DNA from: Stropharia rugosoannulata
Taxonomy: Eukaryota > Basidiomycota > Agaricomycetes > Agaricales > Strophariaceae
Length of the DNA stretch: 64,000 bases
Assembly: GCA_028532985.1 (NCBI GenBank)
Contig: JANCIK010000010.1
Location: forward strand, 2,232,001-2,296,000
Reading direction: 5' to 3'
Shown piece by piece: positions 15,772-26,031 of this stretch. Position numbers and translations under genes: made by a program. Numbering within the stretch: the stretch's first letter is position 1; every line of letters starts with the position of its first letter. The notes under the pieces were generated by a model. The model saw only the letters and a list, made by a program, of their open reading frames with translations. It did no database searches and was not told where the DNA came from.

Positions 15772-17592
15772 ATGAGTACTGAAGAAGCAGGCGTCCGTCT
15801 CTCCTCCATTTATCCTATCCGTTCTCTGCTCATCTTTTCTTATACAGGCCGTTCCAGCAGCTCAGCGAGGAAGCTGGTCATCCTTCCTGAAATCTATCGC
15901 CTCCTTTTCTGGCGATCTCTCCTCCCTCACTGCCCCACCTTTCATTCTATCACCGACCTCTCTGACCGAATTTCCCGGTGGGCCCATTTTCTCTTGGAAT
16001 TGGTATATGTGCTGAAGATATCACAGCATACTGGTGTGAGCGCCCCGACTTCTTTGCCGCAATTGCAGATGCCGCGCCCGGGCAAGATCGTGCAGTGGCT
16101 GTCCTTCGATGGTTTATCAGTACGTTGAAGGATCAGTACACATCGCGCAACGAGGAGATGGGATCCGAGAAAAAGTAGGTAGTCTCCATCATAAACAGAA
16201 TACCTCTTATAATATGCTCTAGACCGCTTAACCCAGTCCTCGGTGAGGTCTTCTACGGTACCTGGCCCGACAAGAATGGACGTGGCGAGACCACGCTCCT
16301 CGTCGAGCAGGTCTCTCACCACCCTCCTATCACCGCGTACGTAATCGAGAACAAGACCAAGCAGCTTCGTCTCGTCGGCCACAACGCGCAGAAGACGTCG
16401 TTCTCCTCAGGCTCGATCATCGTGAAGCAGATCGGCCACGCCGTGCTCAGTGTTGCGGGCGAAGAGTACTTGATCACCCTGCCCCGACTACGTATCGATG
16501 GGTTGTGGTATGGCTCTCCCTACATCGAACTGTCTGAGACGAGCCACATCGTTGGCGGAGGCTATACCTGCTCTATTGAATACAAGGGCAAGGGCTACTT
16601 CTCGGGCAAGTCACATACATTCAAGGCGACGCTGACTCCTCTCCCTGGTATGGGTGGATCGGGTCCTCGGGAAACAATCGTGGAGGGGACCTGGCATGAA
16701 TCCAGCAAGCTTGTGAAAGGTGGATCAGGCACTTTCTATGAGGTCCAGGCAGGCTCTAAGGAAGAAGTAATACCCCTTCCTTGGGACGCTGAACTTGGCG
16801 AGTATGAGACGCGGAGGCTGTGGTTCCTTGTAGCCAAGGGTATCCGAGAGGGTGACTTTGAACTCGCCAGTCGGGAGAAGAGCAGAATCGAGGTGAGCCT
16901 ACACTTGCATAAACAAAATGTATCCAGCCTAAATCAGTTTCTGTAATCTTTCAGAACGAACAGCGTCAACGACGAAAAGATGAAGCTGCTGAAGGTACAT
17001 CATGGGAGCTTAAACATTTCGACGCTGTTGATAGTGACCCAATTTGTGAGTTTTTGGTCTTTTGTGTAACGCATTCATGTCTGTCATCGGGTCGACTGCA
17101 TTTGTGCTCGACAGCTACTTTTTTAAGCTGGCAAAAACGTACCCACCTTCCTCCTTTTTTTCGCTTTGATTTGTCGAAATTGTTGGCTGACCAAATTTTG
17201 CTTCATTCCGTCATTCTCTACCCCACAATGCCTACCCCACAATGCCCCACATTTATGCCGCGTTATCGGTCGTATCGGGGTTCTCACTACTATGCCAAAA
17301 ATGGGCCTCCTCGGAAACCTTGCGGAAACCTTCCATCCTTACACACCTTGATACGACCTATAATTGCCGCAATTGCCCACCTGCGCCACTGATACCTCAT
17401 TGTACAACACTACATCGTCCCACCTGGCCATTTTCGGCTACCTCCTTTGACTCTTCGTGACTGTTTTATACCGCTACAGACGAGAAGTTCGCAAGGATTG
17501 CCAAGCTTACGCCACCGACAGAGGACACTTATGTCTTCAAGGGAAATTGGCCAGCAGGGTTTACTGCTATCCATGCAGAGGGGCAGGCTTAG
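15772..17592 (+). CDS. KES1: Oxysterol-binding protein, KES1/OSH4 type
   Basis: Short ORP proteins move sterol and PI4P between ER and Golgi/plasma membrane. Six exons (15772-15792, 15848-15977, 16027-16174, 16223-16892, 16955-17045, 17480-17592) give 390 residues with only the ORD domain and no PH or FFAT module. Motifs: SWSSFLKSIASFSGDLSSLT lid region near the N-terminus, KPLNPVLGE (100-108), the family signature EQVSHHPP (128-135), and C-terminal ETRRLWFLVAKGI. The first intron has the weak donor GTCCGT. The last intron is 434 bp, far longer than any other spliced in this window apart from the transposon-filled one. The gene sits between the two mirror-image caspase cassettes. A minus-strand ORF at 15942-16382 is antisense shadow. 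Confidence 0.9.
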
Positions 17593-18968
17593 AGGGAGTA
17601 GGTACTTTGCTCGATCTATAGAGACAAAGGACAGGTTATTTCATACTAATACCCAGTAGCTGTAAGTGGCGAGCGTAGGTGATCATTTAACGTGTGCGTT
17701 CGTATACCGCTTGTGCATGCTGTTTTCCTTTTTTCCTGTGTGATAAAATGGACGGAGAATGTTATTGAATGTTCATTTTGACCTGCATCAGGAATTGATT
17801 GTACACGGGAACATGAAAATAACTCCTCTTACATTCTTGTTGTTGACCAATGTCTGCGTTTCTTTCCATAGGTATGTCGGCGCTGTAGATCTGATAAAAC
17901 AATCTTTCAGTAAACATTTTCATTTCTGCACGTTTTGTCGCGCCTTCGCGTTCCTGGTAGCATCGGAATGTTGTTTCAGACTTTTCAGTTCAGTCTCGTC
18001 GATTTTTGAGTGGATGCAGTTTTCTCCATACCTTCGTGTCTCATATATTACCACAGCTGACGCTGTCTGCATAAGGCATCAGTAGGCGCATATATGTACT
18101 AATTGGTGACGAACCTCGGGTATTCCCATTTACAAAGTTTCGTCATGATTGCACCTCCTGGAAAGTGAGGTAAATCAGTACTTGACATGATTGCTGATAT
18201 TGTCCTCTTCGCAGCGCTGTGAGTGACCGGTGTCATTTTTCGTCATCGATGGCGTCTTTCCCCTGCATAAACTTCGCGATGATTTGGCCCTCGGTAAGCT
18301 GGCTGCTGCCAACTACACGTGACTAACTGGCATCTTTTGGCGAGTGTGTCTGATGCAAAATCGGGGCATGTAGTCAAGAATTACAGGAGCAATTATTCAG
18401 AGCCTTACTAGTAAGTGGTGCATATTATTATTCAATGTGAGTTGAACGTTGAATGCGTTGAATATTTAATTTCTCGAACGGGTTAACACTAAGTACTAAT
18501 ATTTGTACGTTGTTTGCCCGATTGCCTTAAGTGGTAAGTAGTAAAGGTGTTTGCTCGAGATGCTGAGAATGGAAATAGATTCCTTTTATAGGTCGAGTGA
18601 AGTGAGAATACTGCCTCAGCATAGTCTCTGCAGCACAACATTAGTTTGATCAGTGCCAACACACCTCTGCATAAGACAAGTCAAAATATTTACTCACATA
18701 TTGTGTGAGATATGTTCAGTAGACTTGCATACAGTAAACCTAGAATATACATTGAATATACTGTACGATTTAAACTTGTTTAGCTCTTAACGGATCCGAT
18801 ATATAATTATAATTATAATTAATTTAATTTCCAACTATAAAGCGTACGACGTTTTATATACTATGGACAGCTCAGAGATAATTTACAGAAACACTACACA
18901 CTATAGTAAGTAACCGTCAAACGAATAAAAAACTGCAAGTAGTCACTGCACCGCAACACATTAGTTTA
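17593..18968. other. Intergenic between KES1 and caspase 2
   Basis: About 1.4 kb with no supported gene. The plus ORF at 17759-18085 is Phe/Cys-rich with no recognised domain. An AT-rich run with repeated ATAATT units lies near 18799-18829. Confidence 0.5.
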
Positions 18969-21422
18969 TTAAATTACAACTCGTCTTTGTAGAATTTCTA
19001 CCTCGCGCCGAATCGCTTTGAGATCCAGAGACCATTTCTGCTCCAATTCTGTAGACCTGCTAATATTGTCGTCAAGAGTCAGGAGTTCCTTGTCGATGTC
19101 ACATATTGCATCCTCCTCCCATCCCAAATTCCGTGTTGAAGCAGAGCCTCGTGTCGTGTCATAAGCGTGGGGCCTATTGCCAGCTTTCCTCGAATTCATC
19201 TCTAAAAATCTCCTTGACAGCTCTTCAACCGAGCTATTTGGCGAGTAATGCTATGTTTGTTGTTAAGGTCACAAACAAAATAATTAAACACTCGGGGCTT
19301 ACCAATGGAGTTCTTGTTTCTCGACTGGATGCTGGGGCCTGATAGTTATGTGATTGTCCGTTGTATCGTCTGGACCGTACAGTGAATTGTACGGTCGTAC
19401 CGAGTACAGCATTTCTGAGCGGTCTAGGCCCTTGTTGCTTCATGCCGCGATATTGTGATTTGAGGATCATAGGAGACTCTTGTACAATTCCAGAAAAGTC
19501 GACGTATTCAGTTGAAATGAATAGCTTTATGTAGCCCATTTCTCGGTCATGGCCATCTCGTACATGAGAAACTAAACGTTGTGCGTCAGTGCGTTCATCG
19601 CCTATGCGAAGCATACTATTTGCTCTGAGAGGACAGTCAACCATCTGCATGCCTGGAATTGATGGAGGCTCATACAGCACGCCTGAAAAAGAATATTAGA
19701 ACACGTTATATGTACAAGTTCAGATCAAGGAAGAGCTCACGAATGCTAAAGTCATCCTCATTGAAACAGAGTAGTACGGGATAGAAATTGTTGGATGACA
19801 TGTTTCGGAGTTGAAACAGGAAGTTGGATTCATCTTCTGTGACATCAATCCGCGTTCCTTCATGGACAAGATTGTGGCCATGTTCTCCCCTGCCGGATAT
19901 GTTGAAAACGTCAAGAGATACACAGTTTCGTAAATCTTGATTGGAATATTGAAGATAGAAATGATAGGACGCTATCCCTTGGAAAACAGATTTGAAGTCT
20001 TCATCGGTGGCACCTCGATTCAAATTTGGGGAGAGCTTTCGTCGCGTTTTGTTGTTCAAAATTTCGAAATACTGTCGATGTTGGTTAAATGAAAGAACAA
20101 AGCAGCGATCATCCCGTGGGTCAGTTTTGAGCCGAAAATTAGCCATTGTACTAGCAGATTTATCGTTCATAAGAAATCGAAAAGCCTTGAGGGCCATTTC
20201 CATGGTGGCATCCGGAGGAATATAAAACAACAAATCAGGCAGCCTAGTACTTGACTGCCCAAGAGCAGGTCTTTGCGGTGCAGGGGCAGCCTTAACATCC
20301 TTGCGAAATACGAAACGCCTGCCATGATCACCCTCGCATTGAGGATTTTGATTACTGGATTTTTGCAGTGTAAGCTTGGTTGAAAAAGAGCGCGAGTCGG
20401 GCTCACCAATTGAAAGAAGGCATCATGTTGAAGAGCTCTTGGTAAGTAACTTTTGTGATGTCAGAGCGAAGGTTACGCATTATCTTGAGTAACTCTTGAG
20501 TGAAGAGACCTCGTCCACTTATTTCTCGTGCTTCTTCTTCCGATGAACATGCTGCCAATAGAACACTATGCCATACCAGTCCATTTGTATAGTCGGAAGT
20601 CGGTAACGTCCCGAAACCACCAATTCGACTTGAAGCTGTGCCACCGTATTGATGGGTAGAGGTGAACAATGCATTTCGCTTTCGCGAGAAAGGACTCATC
20701 ATCTCTAAAAACTCGGGTGGTATTCCCGCGCGATAGTTCACCGTTCTGAACATTAACTCCCCATCAGGATCTCGTACACCTGAGCCGGAATGGCAGCTAT
20801 CGAAAATGAGGGTCTGAACGTGAGAGCAAATGAGCTACTTATAGTTGCTAATTCGGACGATGGTCACACTTACAATATTGTTCCCCTTTCTTTCCGCGAT
20901 ATGTTTGAGTTTCTCCCCTAAGACAAAGTCCGCAATTCCATGGATTTTGCGCCTATGTTTGTCATACGTCTCGCAGTCATGAGGTATCAGGAATTGTATG
21001 TCGCCGCCCCCCTCTGACTCTGGCAAGAGCGTTTCTCCCCCGTGCCCCGCATAATATATGAGAATAGGATCATCCTTTAGTATACGCGGGTCTCTGGCGA
21101 GGTTGTCGAATTCCCGGAGAATAGCATCTCTTGTCGCAGATTCGTTTCTCAGTCGCGTGATCATGCTGTTGGGCACGGCAAGGTCGGACATGAGGTACTT
21201 CTCCAAATCTTCTGCATCAGCTACGCATCCTCTTAGAGTGGGGTAAGCGTTGTTGCGATATTCATTAATAGCGATTGATAACACCCAGAGCTTGAATGTG
21301 CGTTGGCTATTCCTAATTTGGCAATTTTTGTTGACATTTGACTGTTGGACAGACAATAGGAAGGAAGATGCATACCTTACACTAGGCGACGGAACGGAAC
21401 TGAACCTGATAAAGAGTTTCAT
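18969..21422 (-). CDS. Caspase-like peptidase 2 (paralogue of the 12352 gene)
   Basis: Five exons (21422-20874, 20813-20407, 20354-19741, 19682-19303, 19250-18969) splice in frame to about 743 residues. The caspase domain shows LWVLSIAINEY, TLRGCVADAEDLEKYL, IYYAGHGG (His127 with this start) and LIFDSCHSGSG (Cys190), so the His/Cys dyad is intact. The C-terminal region matches caspase 1 segment by segment: NQNPQCEG, a GIASYHFYL block, FYPVLLCFNEDDFSIR, LYEPPS, YIKLFISTEYVDFSG. It ends in a coiled coil (LEQKWSLDLKAIRREVEILQRR). Four internal introns sit at positions matching those of the paralogue. The start is uncertain: an upstream intron may exist, since caspase 1 has an 8-nt first exon and the family start lies nearer LWVLSIA. 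The gene is divergent from the coiled-coil gene at 22254. Confidence 0.75.
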
Positions 21423-22253
21423 AAGAAAAGGCAGCTGACGGATAAAGACGTGTTTACCTGGCGCTTGAAGCGGTTGTTTGTGTATAGTATACATCCGAAG
21501 GGTGGTTCTGTCTGCGTTCATGAGGTACCATTTCAGAATTTGTCCGCAAGTCAGTTGAGGAGCAGAAGATATGTACCTTGTATGTCGGCTGGGAAAGCTC
21601 ATCGTCGAAGTATGCCAGCAAGTGGCACTTAGCAGCAGGCGCAAGGGACTGGGAGATGCAGGGATTTAACGACTTCAAGGTCCATTGACGACTACATAAT
21701 ATACGCCCAACTGGAGCCACTAACTTCAAAATGAAACTCAATGAGTCATATCATGTCGATGGCATAAAATGATATACATACCGGTGGTACATGCAAGCCG
21801 CCTCGCAGTTACAATCACGAAGCCACTTTGGGCGTCTAATGTCAACCTGATACCTGGGTAATACAAGGGCAGCGATGATCAGACAGCTGAAACGCTTAGA
21901 TTACTTCCTCTCTTGAGAAAGCTACGTGGTAACAAGGAGAGGGTACCCAAAACGTCTTATCAATCGGATAACTGCACACCTTTCCTACTGTATTGGTTTG
22001 ACATTTTTCTCATGCGTGAGGAAATGTGAATCAACTGACCTCTTTTCCTTCGGAATGTTTGATTTGCCGTTCTTAGATTTCCTGGATCATGGCTGCGATA
22101 GCGATTCCGACGAGTTAAAGACGTCCACCGTCTTCCTTGAGTGAATGCTTTCCCTCCCATCCACACTTTCACATTCGGCCCAGCTGTGCGACCATTTGAC
22201 AGCCCCAACACGACGCCAGTCTTATCGATCAAAATAAGCACAATAGGCTTGTC
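21423..22253. other. Divergent intergenic region, caspase 2 / coiled-coil 2
   Basis: About 0.83 kb between divergent start codons, mirroring 11321-12351. ORFs on both strands overlap one another and show no motif. Confidence 0.45.
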
Positions 22254-22775
22254 ATGCAGACGTATGTGATCTGACATGTTCTCGATGTAGCGATATTCTA
22301 ACACAGTGATGAATCCATTAATCATGTCAGTAATTATAATGATCAGATCACGCACAATCAGCGTCAAGTAGAAAGCCTGAAAAACGAGCTCCGTGAACTT
22401 GAGGAACGCCAAAGAAGACTCGACGAACAGAAGCGAAGCTTGGAGGCGAGACTAATAAATCTGCGGTCAGTAGTCCAGAGCATCAATCGCGGCCCAGCGG
22501 CGCGGACAACGCCCACAAACCAATCCAGCTATTCGCCGGCCGGCGGGGAAGCGCCGAGAATGCCCATACCTGCAGCTACTTATCCGCATGGGGGACCGGC
22601 CTCCAGCCTTCCCCAATACCCTCCACTTCATGGAGGGTATCCGGCGGGCAACAATGTTCCCATGCCAACACCAATGCATGTGCAGAACGGAGCAAGCTAC
22701 TATCCGCAACATTCTCCGCAATACTATCATAATCCATATCAGCCACAAGGACAGGCGGCACAGTGGCATCACTAG
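22254..22775 (+). CDS. Small coiled-coil protein with Pro/Gly/Tyr-rich tail, paired with caspase 2
   Basis: Two exons (22254-22261, 22307-22775) give 158 residues. The first coding exon is 8 nt (ATGCAGAC) with a strong GTATGT donor. Residues about 15-60 form a dense coiled coil (VESLKNELRELEERQRRLDE and onward). The rest is low-complexity, rich in Pro, Gly, Tyr, His and Gln (YPHGGPASSLPQYPPLHGGY, then repeated YPQHSPQYYHNPYQPQ-like units), the kind of tail that is disordered and can self-associate. It shares gene structure and position with the 10984-11320 gene but has a longer tail. I recognise no family; a role as partner or scaffold of the caspase is inference from divergent pairing seen twice. 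Confidence 0.65.
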
Positions 22776-22972
22776 CATCCTTTGTAGAACTTCCGTTGAC
22801 TCCTTCAATCTGGAGGCTCGACAGTATGCGTCATATAGAGGGGAAAGGGGGAAAGGAGCGTCCAAACAATTATGATTATCTTCTGTACTTGTAGTGGATT
22901 TGGTTTAAAGACCGATGAGGAATCTGAAACAACGTTATGCTGCAAATAACACGTACTATGTAAATACCATGG

Positions 22973-24451
22973 TTACAGCTTGTAAACCCTCTGTGAATTG
23001 AAGTATAGAGCGTCTTTTACTATCTGCACTGCTGCTTCTTCGATTATTTCCTCTCTGTTTACCATGTTCGCAAGAACCTGGTAAAAGTTGTAAACCAGCC
23101 TCTAGAGTTCTTGGAATACTTGCCTCGAAGAGTGCTAGGCGTGCTTGGTATATTCCGAGGTAATAAGATTCCGGCCACCAATGTCCATCACCTGAGTAAG
23201 AATAAGTTATACATATTTAAATAGGCTAGAAACGCTACTTACTTGACCACAGAACTTTGTTTGTCGGTGTCAGCTCAAGCATTTGCCGGATGACGTCGCG
23301 TTGCCCTGCGCTAGAAACGAACGGAAATATCTAGAAAAATTGACGTCTCGGGTAAGGAATAACATAACTGCGTCGTCTTACGATACACACCTCGCCGAAA
23401 TCCAGGAAGACGTTTTTGTACACTGCCGCCAGATAACCGGCGTCGCGCGTGTAAGGGTACGATGCGTGGAGGATGACAAACTTAGTTTGTGGGTACCGCT
23501 CTATAAGAGGCTGCATATGCGCGGGAGAAGAAAGAGTCAGACGGATATCGGTATCACCAAGACCGGTGTGGAATTGTACTAATGGAATGGGAAATTTAGA
23601 GAAGTGAATCACTCCAAATCAAAAGACGGACCTGGGATGTCCTGCTCGCCGGCTACTGACAACGCAATGCGGACTACTTCATCGTTGAGTTCTTTGTGTG
23701 CAAGACGGATGCGGCCGTTATTTTCTTTAAATGATGCCTGAAGGGATACCAGGGCGTTAACTTTCGCTGCCTCATCCGAGTACAGGGAAACATTGAGACC
23801 AGTGCGGTAGCACACGATTGATTTGAAGCCTACGACATCTTCAAGGCTAGCAAGGTTGGCCAGGTGCTCTCGCAGAGCGTTCTCAAAGGTCGATGGCTTG
23901 GGTACGAGATCTGACGAGCTATAGAGAAAACGCAAAATTTCTTCGGCTTCGACTTCAACTCTGACTATCCTCTTCGTCCTCCCAGGGGCAGTCAATGTGT
24001 CGTGCCATTTGTATCCTTCCGCTAAACTGGCCATTCCGCCTGGACCGCCGCCCAAACCGTCGTCAATGAGAATTGAATGAATTCCAGCAGCATTGAAAGA
24101 TATCCTGCAAAGAGTATCATAATCAAGGCCTGCACGAAATTGCTTCAGTTTCTCCCATTTAGCTCGCTCGTCGTTCGTATCGCGAAGATCTATTCCAAAC
24201 AGAGATCCGAGCTGCTTGGCAGCAATTCGCGAGGAAATAGTGTATATAGAATCATTCATTGCTTCACCCTCAGCTTCGGAGAGCAGACCTTCGAATGGCA
24301 GAAGATTGCGCTCGCTAGCGCGCAGGAGGGGGTGTGCATGATTGTCAATGGCCTGTTGGGTGAATGCTGTTTTGTACAGGTCAGGGAATTTGGTGGCCAA
24401 TGCGGCGAGGAAGGCCGATATTGGTGACGATAGGGGTTTAGCCGTAGACAT
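22973..24451 (-). CDS. FluG-type amidohydrolase (amidohydrolase_2), stand-alone
   Basis: Five exons (24451-23632, 23578-23391, 23330-23243, 23191-23124, 23077-22973) give 422 residues. The fold is a metal-dependent TIM barrel like the N-terminal half of Aspergillus FluG. Motifs: metal-binding AIDNHAHP (His38, His40), QFHTGLGDTDIRL, FVILHASYPYTRDAGYLA, FLDFGE, and LWSSDGHWWPESYYLG with the usual catalytic Asp. Full-length FluG continues into a glutamine-synthetase domain; here the protein ends after the barrel. The last intron (23078-23123) begins GCAAGT, a consensus GC-AG intron. The start at 24451 (MSTAKPLSS) is preferred over an in-frame ATG at 24517. Substrate unknown. Divergent from BOL2. 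Confidence 0.85.
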
Positions 24452-24778
24452 CTTCCTTTCCTTTCCGTTAATCGAGAAGAATGTACCTGCTGTAGAGGTT
24501 TCGCACAAGTGTCGCAATTTGGTCGCAATGATAAAGGGATTGCCTTTTGACGAAGTCTATTATTAGATAACACCAGCGTGACTTGCAACAAGTTGAACCT
24601 TCATCTTATCAGATATTCATCGACATCTCTCTTCCTCCTCTCATCCTGCGTGAGTTCAACTCGTCAGCATCCTCTACTTCTTGTCAGTGAGATGTCAAAA
24701 CTGAATAGGTAACACTTACAGGCCCCTTCTGACTTTACTCATCATCCAACACCCCTTTCCACCCACCAATCCGAAGAC
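24452..24778. promoter_or_regulatory. Shared divergent promoter, amidohydrolase / BOL2
   Basis: 327 bp between opposed start codons. It contains CT-rich stretches (about 24625-24770) typical of fungal core promoters. No specific factor site is claimed. Confidence 0.4.
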
Positions 24779-25230
24779 ATGCCGATCGATACCATCGCAC
24801 TCGAAAAAGCCATCAAGCGCGCTATTCCTGTCACTCATCTTGAAATCGAGGACCAGTCGAGCGGTTGCGGAGAGAATTACGCGATCGTTCTTGTGAGCGA
24901 GGTAAAGCCCATATGCCATTTGTCTTTGGCGTGGTAAGTTTAATGCATACTTGCAGGCTTTCCAAGGAAAGACTACTCTCGCCCGACATCGTATGGGTGA
25001 GTAATACATGCCCACAAGCCAGATCCCACCAAAGACTCACCATGAACCTGCTGTTCTCAGTGAATGAACTCCTGAAAGACCAAATCGCCCAGATGCATGC
25101 TTTCTCTCAAGTTTGTGCCTGACGCAGCTTGTTATATATTCAGTGACTAACCCGTTTGGCCTTGCCCAATTTTTAGAAGACGTATACTCCAGCTCAGTAT
25201 GACGAACTGCAATCCAAGGGGTCGACGTAG
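24779..25230 (+). CDS. BOL2: BolA-like protein, BOLA2/Fra2 type
   Basis: Cytosolic BolA2 (Fra2 in yeast) binds monothiol glutaredoxin through a shared [2Fe-2S] cluster and relays iron status. Four exons (24779-24901, 24957-24996, 25061-25110, 25177-25230) give 88 residues, matching the size of human BOLA2. Conserved points: HLEIEDQSSGCGENY with Cys30, FQGKTTLARHRMVN, and MHAFSQKTYTPAQYDEL with the ligand-type His67. The close match to the HAFEQKTLTPDQW end of BOLA2 separates it from mitochondrial BolA1/BolA3. Introns are 55-66 bp. Well supported. Confidence 0.9.
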
Positions 25231-25550
25231 ATATCAGCCGGTCATTGTTTTCTCTTTGAAGTTTGCCCGTTCCTAATTGTCTTCCACTGTACTAAACATG
25301 CCTTTGTAGATAGTTTTTGTTGATTGTCTTGTGGCTTCTCCAACGAAATGAGCTTTCGTGCGTGAACAATCATGTGCTTTCTATCTTACGATGCAGCGAC
25401 CGAATGCTACAAGTATGTAGTGGGTGTTGCGGGGAAACGTGGCAGGCTTTAGCAAGGCTTTGGTCAAAAATAAGTTTACGGCCGAACCTTAGCGGCAGGT
25501 TCTTACGTACACAGTTCCCACAGTCCACTTCAACTTGTAGGACGGTTTTA
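25231..25550. other. BOL2 3' flank, no gene
   Basis: Short unassigned interval ending at the TA target site of the MITE that follows. Confidence 0.4.
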
Positions 25551-25624
25551 CAGTGCCTTGCATATTGTTTTGCAGACGGCCGTCAGGCAAATATGACTTG
25601 AAGTCACGTTCTCACGCGCACGGT
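25551..25624 (+). repeat. Left terminal inverted repeat of MITE
   Basis: Pairs with 25936-26009. Mismatches lie near repeat positions 39, 43 and 68. Confidence 0.85.
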
Positions 25625-25935
25625 TTATCGCAAGTTTGTCGGACGCGACGGAGACGGTTGCCGCGACTATTCCGCAAGTTCAACGGCAGTGTGCCAAATT
25701 AGCCAAAAGTGAACCACAACTAACCTTGATCATATTAAGGAGGTTCCATCCGCAGTTTCAACTATGTATTCAACAGGCCATACCTTATAAAGTTCATATA
25801 AGTTGCAGGGTTAAAAAAACAGCGTACGGAAAAGGTCAAGGATACGGTGGATGCCCCGCTTTACTGTCGCGCTCATCGATAATCAAATAATCATCAATCA
25901 TACGGCCAAGCTGCGGCCCGAGTTGTTTTAGCCGT

Positions 25936-26009
25936 ACCGTGGGCGTGAGAACGTGACTTCAAGTCACATTCGCCTGACGGCCGTCTGCAAAACAATATGC
26001 AAGGCACTG
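25936..26009 (-). repeat. Right terminal inverted repeat of MITE
   Basis: Reverse complement of 25551-25624, ending ...CAAGGCACTG next to TA. Confidence 0.85.
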
Positions 26010-26031
26010 TATCTTCCACCTTACTTCCACC

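Larger units (their letters stand above)
25551..26009. mobile_element. MITE with 74-bp terminal inverted repeats, TA target site
   Basis: The sequence beginning CAGTGCCTTGCATATTGTTT at 25551 recurs as its reverse complement ending at 26009. The two ends match over about 74 bp with three mismatches. Both ends are flanked by TA (25549-25550 and 26010-26011), the duplication made by Tc1/mariner/pogo-type transposases. The 459-bp element encodes no protein, so it is non-autonomous. Its right end lies 22 bp before the ATG of the next gene, so that gene's 5' leader and proximal promoter run through the element. Confidence 0.85.

Noticed and set aside
15942..16382. Minus-strand ORF of 146 codons
   Set aside because: It lies antisense to the KES1 exons, whose protein is clearly recognised.
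17759..18085. Plus-strand ORF of 108 codons, Phe/Cys-rich
   Set aside because: No homology recognised, no splice context, not adjacent to a promoter-like region.
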